A DNA stretch of 61,653 bases, from positions 13,117 to 74,769 of the forward strand of contig RQSC01000062.1 of NCBI GenBank assembly GCA_013416795.1, written 5' to 3'. Both the position numbers and the translations under genes were made by a program. Of the stretch, positions 51,330-58,479 are shown in pieces. Each line of letters opens with the position of its first letter. The stretch's first letter is position 1. A model generated the notes under the pieces. The model worked only from the letters and a program-made list of their open reading frames with translations, ran no database searches and had not been told where the DNA came from. This DNA comes from Prasinococcaceae sp. CCMP 1430. Its lineage: Eukaryota; Prasinodermophyta; Palmophyllophyceae; Prasinococcales; Prasinococcaceae.

Positions 51330-52184
51330 TTATCGCAGGGCCTTCTGCATGAGCACCCTGCGCGTGCGGCCGGGGAGCGCGGCGAGGAAGAGTGGATCCT
51401 CAGCGACCACCTCATAGCCCGACCCGTCATAGAGCGCCCGCGCGCCTCTGTCGCCTGCGTTTGCGTGAAGCGCCGCCGAGCGCAGCTCGCCACCACCTGC
51501 ACTTAGCGCCTCCTCCTCTGCAGCAGCAACGAGGGCACGCCCGACGCCGCGCCGCCGGTACTCCGGGTCGACCGTCACGTTGGCGATGTATGCGACACCT
51601 GGGTGCCGCAGCGGAAATTGCACCAGCGCAGGCGTGTCAGCGGCGCGGGCGCATCAAGGGCGCGAGTCGGAGGCGTAAGAGGCATGAAGAGCGCCACGGA
51701 CCCTCACCCGTCGGCGCCGGCAGGCTCTCCCCATCGCCAAATTCCCCCCTCGCCTCGTCGCGCAGGCTCAGGTCGGCGTGGCCGCACAGCTCGCCATCCC
51801 AGTACGCTGCGAGTAGCACTGCGCCGGGCGTTGCAGCGCGCGCGGCGAGGTACGCCTCGACCTTCTTCGTCAGGAATCGCGTGTAGCGGTTCGCACCGAT
51901 GCCCGCCGAGTAGACTGCCCCCACGAGCGCCGACGTGGCCGCCATGCCCTCCGCGTCGGACGCCAGCAGCGGCCGCACGGCGATGCGCGAGTCACCGCCG
52001 CCGCCTTCCGCCGCGGCAGCAGCCGCGCGCCGCCGATGCGCAGTGTGGCGCCCGGGCAGAGAGGCGCCGCTCCGCCGGCGGAGCGCCCCCGCGCGATCCG
52101 CAAGGAACGAACGCAGCGTGCGGATCGCGCGCGGGCGCGCGCTCGCAACGCACGCACCGTCCGCGACAGAACAATCGATACCAT
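51330..52184 (-). CDS. GNAT family N-acetyltransferase (two or more exons, start uncertain)
   Basis: The 3' exon is 51598-51330 and the preceding exon ends at 51708 (donor GTGAGGGTCC, acceptor ending ACCCAG, phase 1), a 109-bp intron. The core reads IAVRPLLASDAEG, VLLAAYWDGELCGHADLS, then across the junction to GVAYIANVTVDPEYRRRGVGRALV, which is the GNAT acetyl-CoA loop RRxGxG/A, and ends ALYDGSGYEVVAEDPLF, the usual GNAT C-terminal strand. The 5' end is not settled. An ATG at 52184 in good context (GCCATGG) starts an Arg/Ala-rich stretch typical of an organelle leader, but it is in a different frame from the exon upstream of IAVRPL; an unplaced splice is needed. Otherwise Met at 51945 would start within the domain. 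Substrate unknown. A strong inverted repeat (52084-52137) lies in this 5' region. Confidence 0.75.
52084..52137. repeat. Near-perfect inverted repeat (hairpin), 19-bp arms
   Basis: Arms 52084-52102 and 52119-52137 are complementary at 18 of 19 positions, with a 16-nt loop. The inner 12 bp pair without mismatch (GCGCGATCCGCA with TGCGGATCGCGC). It lies within the leader or first intron of the GNAT gene and 174 bp before the open frame of mraY. Confidence 0.9.
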
Positions 52185-52187
52185 GGC

Positions 52188-52209
52188 GAGCTCAGCTGAG
52201 CTGAGCTGA
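52188..52209 (+). repeat. AGCTGAGCTGAGC pentamer repeat with palindrome
   Basis: Four overlapping GAGCT units; 52189-52202 (AGCTCAGCTGAGCT) is a perfect palindrome. It sits directly upstream of the candidate GNAT start at 52184 and between two head-to-head genes. Confidence 0.8.
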
Positions 52210-52310
52210 AAGCACACACCAAACGCGCACACGAACCGTGCACAATGTGATCGCCCGTGGGTGCATAACTCCTAAGAGATAACGCATCATCAATCTGCTC
52301 GAGGATTTGC

Positions 52311-53543
52311 GTGCGACGCCCGGCGCCCGGGTGGCAGGCGACTGTTGGTGGCCGCGAACGCGCCCCGGAGCGGCCAGACGGCGCGCGTGCGCGGCGCGAG
52401 CGAGGCCTTCGCCGTGCTGCGCGCGAGCGCCGACCAGGCGGGCCGGGCGCGCCGGACGCCGCCGTGAGCGAGCGCGTGCCGGTAGCGGGCAAGGCCGCGG
52501 GTGCGGCGCAGGTCGCAGCGGTCGGATTGATGCTGCACGTACACGGGGGGAGCTCGCTGTCGGCGGTATACCTCGCGGCGGCGGCGGCGTCCGCCGCTGC
52601 GGGCTATGCGACGCTGCCCGCGCTGCGCGCTCTCAAGCTGCGGCAGGTGCAGCGCAGGCTGGGGCCGGCAGCGCACGCGTCCAAGGCAGGCACGCCAACC
52701 ATGGGCGGGCTCGCATTCGTGCCGATTGGGTGTGCGGTAGCGTTGCTCGCGGCGGGGCCCAGCGCGGAGCTCATGGCGCTCTGTGGCGCGACGCTCGGCT
52801 GCCTCACCGTCGGAATGGTCGACGATGCCCTCATCGTTACACGCGGCAAGAACGACGGCCTGCACCCCAAGCTTAAGCTGGGCGCGCAGCTCGCGGTGGC
52901 GGCCGCATTCTGCGCGTTTTGCTACGGCCCGGGAGGCGTGGGGGCGCCGACCGCCATCGCCGCGAATCTGAGCGCGCTGGGTCACGGGGTTGCGAGGCTG
53001 GAGCTTGGCGCAGTGCTCTGCGCTCCGTTTGCTATGTTTGTATTCGCGGCTGAATCCAACGGTGCCAACCTCACCGACGGCCTCGACGGCCTCGCGGCCG
53101 GAGTAGCCGCGGCGGCGCTTGCGGCCATGGCTGCGGCGTCGCTGGCCGCTGGATGCGCCCCCGCAGCCACTTTCTGCGCAGCGCTCGCCGGAGCCAGCGT
53201 CGGCTTCCTTGCGCACAACGCCCACAAGGCGAGCATGTTCATGGGGGACACCGGCAGCCTCGCGCTGGGCGGCGCGCTCGCTTCGGTGGGCGTGCTGACA
53301 GCACAGTTCGTCCCGCTCGCCATTGCTACAGCAGTGTTTGCCGCTGAGGCTGCGAGCGTGATTGCACAGGTGGCCTACTTCAAGGCGACCAAGGGTCCCG
53401 ACGGAGTCGGAAAGCGCCTCTTCAAGATGGCACCCTTCCACCACCACCTGGAGGCGTGCGGCTGGCACGAGACGACCGTCGTCGCCGCTGCGTACGCGGC
53501 GAGCTTGGTGTGCGCGTTGTGCGCGGCCGCTATCGCCGCTTGA
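52311..53543 (+). CDS. mraY: MraY, phospho-MurNAc-pentapeptide translocase (plastid), 5' end unresolved
   Basis: Open frame of 410 codons from a GTG; the first in-frame ATG is at 52530 (residue 74), just before membrane helix 1. MraY transfers phospho-MurNAc-pentapeptide from UDP to polyprenyl phosphate, making lipid I for peptidoglycan. Family motifs are all present: HASKAGTPTMGGLAF, the catalytic MVDDALIV with paired Asp, HPKLKLGAQL, ESNGANLTDGLDGLAAG, MFMGDTGSLALGGAL and KMAPFHHHLEACGWHE with the HHH triad. About ten membrane helices are visible. The PFHHHLE motif separates it from WecA/TagO. In a plastid-bearing eukaryote this implies plastid peptidoglycan synthesis or a relic of it. The first 73 residues are Arg/Pro/Ala-rich and may be part of a targeting peptide whose initiator lies upstream. 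Divergent from the GNAT gene. Confidence 0.92.
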   Translation: MRRPAPGWQATVGGRERAPERPDGARARRERGLRRAARERRPGGPGAPDAAVSERVPVAGKAAGAAQVAAVGLMLHVHGGSSLSAVYLAAAAASAAAGYATLPALRALKLRQVQRRLGPAAHASKAGTPTMGGLAFVPIGCAVALLAAGPSAELMALCGATLGCLTVGMVDDALIVTRGKNDGLHPKLKLGAQLAVAAAFCAFCYGPGGVGAPTAIAANLSALGHGVARLELGAVLCAPFAMFVFAAESNGANLTDGLDGLAAGVAAAALAAMAAASLAAGCAPAATFCAALAGASVGFLAHNAHKASMFMGDTGSLALGGALASVGVLTAQFVPLAIATAVFAAEAASVIAQVAYFKATKGPDGVGKRLFKMAPFHHHLEACGWHETTVVAAAYAASLVCALCAAAIAA

Positions 53544-53569
53544 GCGCGGTGGCTCGCACGCCATCCAGC

Positions 53570-53760
53570 GAGTAGAACTACTCTAGTAGAGAGCTAGCCA
53601 GAGTTAGCTAGTCTAGTAGAGGGCTAGAGCTAGAGCGATATGTGGTCGGAACCTTCCTAGGTAGTGCGGGAAGCGCAGCCTTGAGCTTGCCCGGGACTGC
53701 CGTGCGAGCACTTGCCTCGTTATTAGTGCGTTATTACTTATTAGGAATTCCTAGGCCCCC
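53570..53760. repeat. CTAG-rich AT-rich convergent 3' region
   Basis: Eight CTAG tetranucleotides within about 190 bp, several inside short palindromes such as CTCTAGTAGAG and around GCTAGCC, between the stops of the mraY and MSS51-like genes. It is far more AT-rich than the surrounding DNA and shows no coding capacity. Confidence 0.7.
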
Positions 53761-54468
53761 ACGCCAGGCCACTCTGCGGCCACGATGCACTGCCAGTGTG
53801 AGTTCTCGTAATCGCGTCCGCCTCTGTCCTCCCTCGGCACGAGGCTGGCGTAGCCGTTGGGCTCGTCCTCCCATAGCCACCTGCCGCGGCGAGCGCTCAG
53901 GGCGGTCAGCACAAGGTCGCAGCTCGCGTGCGGACACGAACGGCCCGCCACTCTTGCTCACCTCAGCCTGCATCTGGGCGCCCGCACAGATTCCTGGTCA
54001 CCCCCGCCATCTGTCGCCGCGGCCTCGAGCGCGTCATAGTCCTCCTCAGCTTCGGTCGCGCTGTAGCTCGTGACGACAACCGCCGCGCCGTGCTCGAGCG
54101 CGGCCTTGCGGACGGTGTGCGCCCAGCTTGCGTAGCCCCACACGCCTGCGTTGTAGCACAGCAGCACCTGTGGGGGCGCTTCGTCGAACTGCGCGCACTC
54201 GTGGTAGCATCCACGCGCGACGCCCACACCGGCGCGCTCGGCGGCGGGCTCGGCGTCCGGCGGCAGCTGCGGTCCACACAGCGTGAGGCGGAGCTCGACG
54301 CCCGGCCCCAGCGCCTGCCTCGCTCCTTCGAGGTCCTCCTCCACGCACGGCGCCCCATCGATGAGCTCCCGTCGGTCGGCTCCGCAGAGCACTACGTGGC
54401 AGCACGCCCCCCAGCGGCCGCGGCCGCGCAACGCTGCCCGCCCGCCGTCGGCAGCCGCGACGCGCCGC
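53751..54468 (-). CDS. MSS51 C-terminal-domain protein fragment (5' broken at N 54469)
   Basis: The main exon reads leftward from 54468: CCHVVLCGADRRELIDG, ELRLTLCGPQLPPD, ARGCYHECA, QVLLCYNAGVWGYASW and VVVTSYSATEAEEDYDALEA. This is the MSS51 C-terminal domain, known in MYND-finger proteins of animals, fungi and algae; in yeast Mss51 regulates COX1 translation. A second exon near 53880-53751 reads RWLWEDEPNGYASLVP and ends ENSHWQCIVAAEWPGVGA before a stop; the exact splice sites are not settled. The N-terminal part, where a MYND zinc finger is expected, is absent: the recognisable frame ends at the N and the DNA beyond it codes something else on the other strand. Confidence 0.6.
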
Positions 54469-54469
54469 N
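54469..54469. other. Ambiguous base N (probable join)
   Basis: Left of it is a minus-strand MSS51-domain gene that is cut short; right of it is a plus-strand fragment of an unrelated repeat protein. This is the strongest case in the window for a join or collapsed gap. Confidence 0.75.
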
Positions 54470-54718
54470 GAGCGCTTTCGGCTGCTGGGCGGATGCCCTG
54501 CATGCAGCTCGTGCTGATCGCCTGCGCAAGCGAGGTGTGGCCCGCTTGATGCATCGTGTGAGCAAGCGAGAGCTCGCGATTGTGTTCGATCGCTGGCTCG
54601 ATCTAGTGGCGAGTATGCGTTCGGAGCGGCAAGTTGCTGAACGTGTTGTTCGACGTTTGATTCACCTGAAGCTTACATACAGCTTTTCTCGCTGGGTGCG
54701 GCTCGCGGACGCGCGTCG
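54470..54718 (+). pseudogene. Sfi1-like Trp-repeat protein fragment
   Basis: About 83 open codons show three repeats with spaced aromatic anchors: SAFGCWADAL, then IVFDRWLDLV, then YSFSRWVRLA, with Trp to Trp spacing of 36 and 33 residues and Arg-rich helices between (RLRKRGVARLMHRVSKREL, RQVAERVVRRLIHLKL). This resembles the Sfi1-type centrin-binding repeat of basal-body and centrosome proteins. There is no start: the frame is cut by the N at 54469 and runs into GC-rich non-coding sequence after LADARR. Codon use is much less GC-biased at third positions (GTT, ATT, TTG, CGT) than in neighbouring genes. It may be a fragment of a gene, an exon left by a misjoin, or a pseudogene. Confidence 0.6.
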
Positions 54719-54937
54719 CCCCTGCGGCGCTGCCGCCTCAATCCGGCCCGCGCGCGCGTGGGAGGGAGGGGGCCGGCGGGCGCGCGGGCGGAGGCGTGCA
54801 CCGCGGGCGCTTTTTTGGGGGCGGGGGGAGGGGGGGAGGGGCGGGACAAGGGCGCGCTGAGGCCTTCCTCGCGCGCGGGAAGGCGCCCGCGGCGTTTGCG
54901 GCGCTAGGCAGCAGTGCCCTCTGGCGAGGAGGCCGCC

Positions 54938-56545
54938 ATGGCGCAGGCCGGTGGCGGCGGCGTGGGCGGCGGCGGCGGCGGCGGCAGCCGGTGGTTCGGC
55001 CGGTGGAGGCGCACGCACACCAATGACGGCGTGACGTCGTCCGGCGATGCCGTCGCCGAGGCTGGCTGGCGGGCGAGCTTCAAGCCGTCGTCGACGACGC
55101 GCCAGCGCGTGGAGGCCACCAAATCGGCGATCGAGAATCACTACATGCGCTACATGCAGAACCTCAAGGAGCGCACGGAGCGCCGTCGCTCGCTCGAGGC
55201 GCGGCTCGGCTCTGGCGAGGTGTCCGAGTCCGAGTTCGAGCAGGCGCTGCGCGAGCTCCAGCGCAAAGAGACGCAGTACATGCGGCTGCAGCGGCACAGG
55301 ATGAGCGTGGAGGACTTCGAGCTGCTCACAATCATCGGGCGCGGCGCTTTCGGAGAGGTGCGGCTCGCGCGCGAGAGGCGCTCGGGCGAGATCTACGCGA
55401 TGAAAAAGCTGCGCAAGTCGGAGATGCTGCGAAGAGGGCAGGTCGAGCACGTCAAGGCGGAGCGCGACCTGTTGGCGGCGCTCAACAACGAATTCTGCGT
55501 CAAGCTTTACTACTCCTTCCAAGACGAAGATTACCTGTACCTTGTGATGGAGTACTTGCCCGGCGGCGACATGATGACGCTGCTCATGCGCGAGGACACG
55601 CTCACCGAGGAGGTCACGCGCTTCTACATTGCGCAGACGGTGCTCGCCATCGAGGCCATCCACAAGCAGTCGTACATCCACCGCGACATCAAACCGGACA
55701 ATCTGCTGCTCGGCCAGGATGGCCACATGAAGCTCAGCGATTTCGGGCTGTGCAAGCCCATCGACCCGTCAGCGTTCACCGCCGAGGCATCGGACGGCCT
55801 GAGCAACATGTCCGGCCCAGGTGATTTCACACGGTCGAGCTCCATCTCCAGCAAGCCGCAATCTGAGATCCTCGCCACCTGGAAGCGCAACCGTCGCATG
55901 CTCGCCTTCTCAACAGTCGGCACGCCCGACTACATAGCGCCTGAGGTGCTGCTCAAGAAGGGCTACGGCACCGAGTGCGACTGGTGGTCGGTGGGCGCCA
56001 TCATGTACGAGATGCTCGTGGGCTACCCTCCCTTCTACAGCGAGGATCCCATGAGCACGTGCCGCAAGATCGTCAACTGGCGGCAACACCTACGCTTCCC
56101 CGCCGAGTGCCAGCTCTCCGAAGAGGCCAAGAGCCTCGTGCGCGGCCTGCTCTGCGACGTCGACCAGCGGCTCGGCACGCGCGGCACCGCCGACCTCAAG
56201 GCACACGCATTCTTCGAGGGGGTCGACTGGCAGCGCATATACGAGGGGCCGGCGGCGTTCGTCCCCGTTGTGGAGCACGAGCTCGACACCCAGAACTTCG
56301 AAACGTTCGAAGAGGAGGAGCCAGCGAATGGTGCCGGTGGAAGCGCACCCGGCAAGGCCCCGACCAGGAAGCCGAGCACCGCGGGCGCGCGCACCAAGGA
56401 CGTCAACTGGATCGGCTACACGTTCAAGAACTTCGACCTGACGAAGGCGAAGAACGAGTATGCGAAGGAGCAGGCGGGCGCTGGCAATGCTACCATCACC
56501 GAGGAGGGCAGCCCGATCTCGGGCGGCTCAGTGGCGCCGCAGTGA
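54938..56545 (+). CDS. NDR: NDR/LATS-family AGC protein kinase
   Basis: Intronless; ATG at 54938 sits in an ideal context (GCCGCCATGGCG) and gives 535 aa. NDR kinases work with MOB coactivators in morphogenesis, cell-cycle exit and polarity. After a Gly-rich head comes the MOB-binding N-terminal regulatory region ([20 protein letters not shown]). The kinase domain shows the glycine loop [11 protein letters not shown], the Lys in [28 protein letters not shown] and GTPDYIAPE. As in NDRs, about 60 residues are inserted before the activation segment, rich in Ser and ending in basic [10 protein letters not shown]-like sequence. The activation-loop Ser ([10 protein letters not shown]) and the hydrophobic motif with Thr (IGYTFKNFD) are present, so all regulatory phosphosites appear intact. 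An Ala/Glu/Ser tail of about 25 residues ends the protein. Confidence 0.93.
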   Translation: MAQAGGGGVGGGGGGGSRWFGRWRRTHTNDGVTSSGDAVAEAGWRASFKPSSTTRQRVEATKSAIENHYMRYMQNLKERTERRRSLEARLGSGEVSESEFEQALRELQRKETQYMRLQRHRMSVEDFELLTIIGRGAFGEVRLARERRSGEIYAMKKLRKSEMLRRGQVEHVKAERDLLAALNNEFCVKLYYSFQDEDYLYLVMEYLPGGDMMTLLMREDTLTEEVTRFYIAQTVLAIEAIHKQSYIHRDIKPDNLLLGQDGHMKLSDFGLCKPIDPSAFTAEASDGLSNMSGPGDFTRSSSISSKPQSEILATWKRNRRMLAFSTVGTPDYIAPEVLLKKGYGTECDWWSVGAIMYEMLVGYPPFYSEDPMSTCRKIVNWRQHLRFPAECQLSEEAKSLVRGLLCDVDQRLGTRGTADLKAHAFFEGVDWQRIYEGPAAFVPVVEHELDTQNFETFEEEEPANGAGGSAPGKAPTRKPSTAGARTKDVNWIGYTFKNFDLTKAKNEYAKEQAGAGNATITEEGSPISGGSVAPQ

Positions 56546-56830
56546 ATCACACGTCAGCGCCCGAAAGAACCGCGCGCCGGCGGCGCTGCGCCACCACGGA
56601 CCCGCCCTGCAAACCCTGTACCATCACCTTTCCCCACAGCACGAGCACAGGTCAAAAGCGCCGCCTCGAGCGTGCCGATGTACGTGCTTTACGTGCCAGG
56701 ACAGCGCGGCCCGGGGGCCACCCCCGGCGGATGCCCGCCATGGCCATTGAGCGCGGGTTTGTTGTCGCGTGTGTGCCGGTGGACTGCAATGTGCTCCACT
56801 GCGCGCGCGCTCGCCGTCGCTATGCGAGGC

Positions 56831-58027
56831 TCAGAGTGCCCTCTCGAGCACCATGGCGGACGCGCCGCCGCCACCATTGCAGATCGCCGCGCAGCCCTTC
56901 ATGCCGCCCCTGGCCTTGAGCGCGGAGATCAGCGTGATGAGAATGCGCGCGCCCGAGCAGCCGATGGGGTGACCGAGCGCGACGGCGCCGCCTAGCACGT
57001 TGACCTCGTCCGCACCGAGCCCGAGGATCTTCCTGTTGGCGAGGTCCACCACCGAGAACGCCTCATTGAACTCCCACAGGTCGATGTCGGACGTGGACAT
57101 GCCGGCCATTTTGAGCGCCTTGGGCGCAGCGAGCGCGGGCGCGGTGGTGAACTTGATGGGGTCCTGTGCGGCGTCGCCCCAGCCGCGAATGCGAGCGAGC
57201 ACGGGCAGGCCGAGCTCGGATGCCTTCTTCTCCGACGCGAGCACGAGCGCCGCGGCGCCATCCGTGATGGAGCTGGCGTTCCCAGCGGTCACTGTGCCAT
57301 CCTTTTTGAAGACGGTGCGCAGCGAGCGCAGCTTGTCCTCGTTGAGCTTGCTGACCTGGTCGTCGGTGGTCACCGTGACCTTGGGCTTGCCGCGGCCGAC
57401 CTCAACCTCGACGGGCACAATCTCGTCGTCGAACGCGCCCGAGGCGTACGCCGCCTTGGCGCGCGCGTACGACTCGAGCGCGTGCGCGTCCTGCGCGTCA
57501 CGGCTGAGACTGTACTCGTCGGCGCACGCCTCGGCGCACACGCCCATGTGGTGGTCGCCGTAAGGGTCCCACAGGCCGTCGACGATCATGCCGTCGATGA
57601 TCTCGCCGTGGCCCATGCGGTAGCCGCCGCGCGCCTTGGGCAGGTAGTACGGCGCGTTCGTCATGGACTCCATTCCGCCACTCACCACGATCTCGTTTGT
57701 GCCACACAGGATCGACTGTGCCGCGAAGATGGTGGCCTTCATACCGGACGCGCACACCTTGTTCACGGTCGTGCATGGCACATTGGTGGGCAGCCCCGCG
57801 CCGAGCGCCGCTTGCTTGGCGGGCGCCTGACCGATGTTCGCTGAGAGCACGTTCCCCATGAAGACCTCCTCGACGGCCTCGGGCGCGATGCCCGCCCTTT
57901 TAATGGCCGCCTTGATGGCCAGCGCGCCGAGCTTGGGCGCCGAGAGGCTGCCCAGGCTGCCCTGCAGGCCGCCCATCGGCGTGCGCGCCACTCCGACGAT
58001 GCACACGGCAGCCTCCTTCGCCGCCAT
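56831..58027 (-). CDS. Acetyl-CoA C-acetyltransferase (thiolase II)
   Basis: Intronless; ATG at 58027 (CCATGGC context) gives 398 aa, the usual thiolase length. The enzyme condenses two acetyl-CoA to acetoacetyl-CoA, the first step of the mevalonate pathway, or runs the reverse thiolysis. Motifs: nucleophilic Cys in NKVCASGMKA, GGMESMTNAPYYLP, the NEAFSVVDLA block, and the second active Cys in HPIGCSGARI with GHPIG, ending CNGGGGASAMVLERAL. There is no targeting extension ahead of the core if 58027 is the start, and the C-terminus RAL is not a peroxisomal signal, so a cytosolic enzyme is most likely. The open frame upstream runs through an Arg/Ala-rich stretch into the N at 58121, so a longer N-terminus cannot be excluded. 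Confidence 0.93.
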   Translation of the reverse strand: MAAKEAAVCIVGVARTPMGGLQGSLGSLSAPKLGALAIKAAIKRAGIAPEAVEEVFMGNVLSANIGQAPAKQAALGAGLPTNVPCTTVNKVCASGMKATIFAAQSILCGTNEIVVSGGMESMTNAPYYLPKARGGYRMGHGEIIDGMIVDGLWDPYGDHHMGVCAEACADEYSLSRDAQDAHALESYARAKAAYASGAFDDEIVPVEVEVGRGKPKVTVTTDDQVSKLNEDKLRSLRTVFKKDGTVTAGNASSITDGAAALVLASEKKASELGLPVLARIRGWGDAAQDPIKFTTAPALAAPKALKMAGMSTSDIDLWEFNEAFSVVDLANRKILGLGADEVNVLGGAVALGHPIGCSGARILITLISALKARGGMKGCAAICNGGGGASAMVLERAL

Positions 58028-58479
58028 GGCGGCCCGCGCGCCGCCGCGGGCGGGCCTTCGCTCGGCCTCGAGGACGACGAGGCGCGGAGCACGGGCCGCC
58101 GCGCGCGCGTTTCTGCCGCGNACCTGCTGTACTGCGATGTGCAGCAGGTCCCCGGTGTGACTGGCTGACCTCGAAGTCCAATCTTTTTCCGAGCCTCGGC
58201 TGCAGCCTCGCCCCGTTTCTCTCCGCCCCCACCTCCGACTTTGCATCCGTTCCAGGCCTCGGCGGCGCGGCGCGGCCGCGCTGACGTGGCGCGCGCGGCC
58301 CGACCAGCCGGCCGCGGCTGGCCGGGCGCCCGCGGCAAAAGTTCCTTCGCGACGATACCACGGCCGCTGTCGAATTCGCGCGTTCGGAGGTCGCCGGCCC
58401 GCGGCGCCGATCGCCCCCAGACAGGCTGGGAAAAAGGCGCCAGAACGGCGCACGCGAAAAAAAAAAAATCTGCGAGGCG
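58028..58479. promoter_or_regulatory. Divergent region, thiolase / sigma factor genes
   Basis: 452 bp between the thiolase start and the open frame of the sigma factor. It carries the N at 58121, an imperfect hairpin (ACCTGCTG ... CAGCAGGT) at 58122-58149, and a 12-base A run at 58457-58468. Both promoters, and possibly a first exon of the sigma factor, should be here. Confidence 0.45.
58121..58121. other. Ambiguous base N (possible assembly join)
   Basis: A single N in the thiolase upstream region, next to a short inverted repeat. Confidence 0.6.

Noticed and set aside
52290-53564. 424-codon minus-strand open frame opposite mraY
   Set aside because: The composition (His/Arg/Gly rich) is the usual antisense shadow of GC-rich coding DNA, and the plus strand has strong MraY motifs.
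56831-58027. Peroxisomal thiolase with PTS1
   Set aside because: The C-terminus is RAL, not an accepted PTS1 tripeptide.
58122-58149. Short hairpin ACCTGCTG/CAGCAGGT as a terminator or regulatory stem
   Set aside because: Only 8 bp arms beside an N and no poly-T; too weak to claim.
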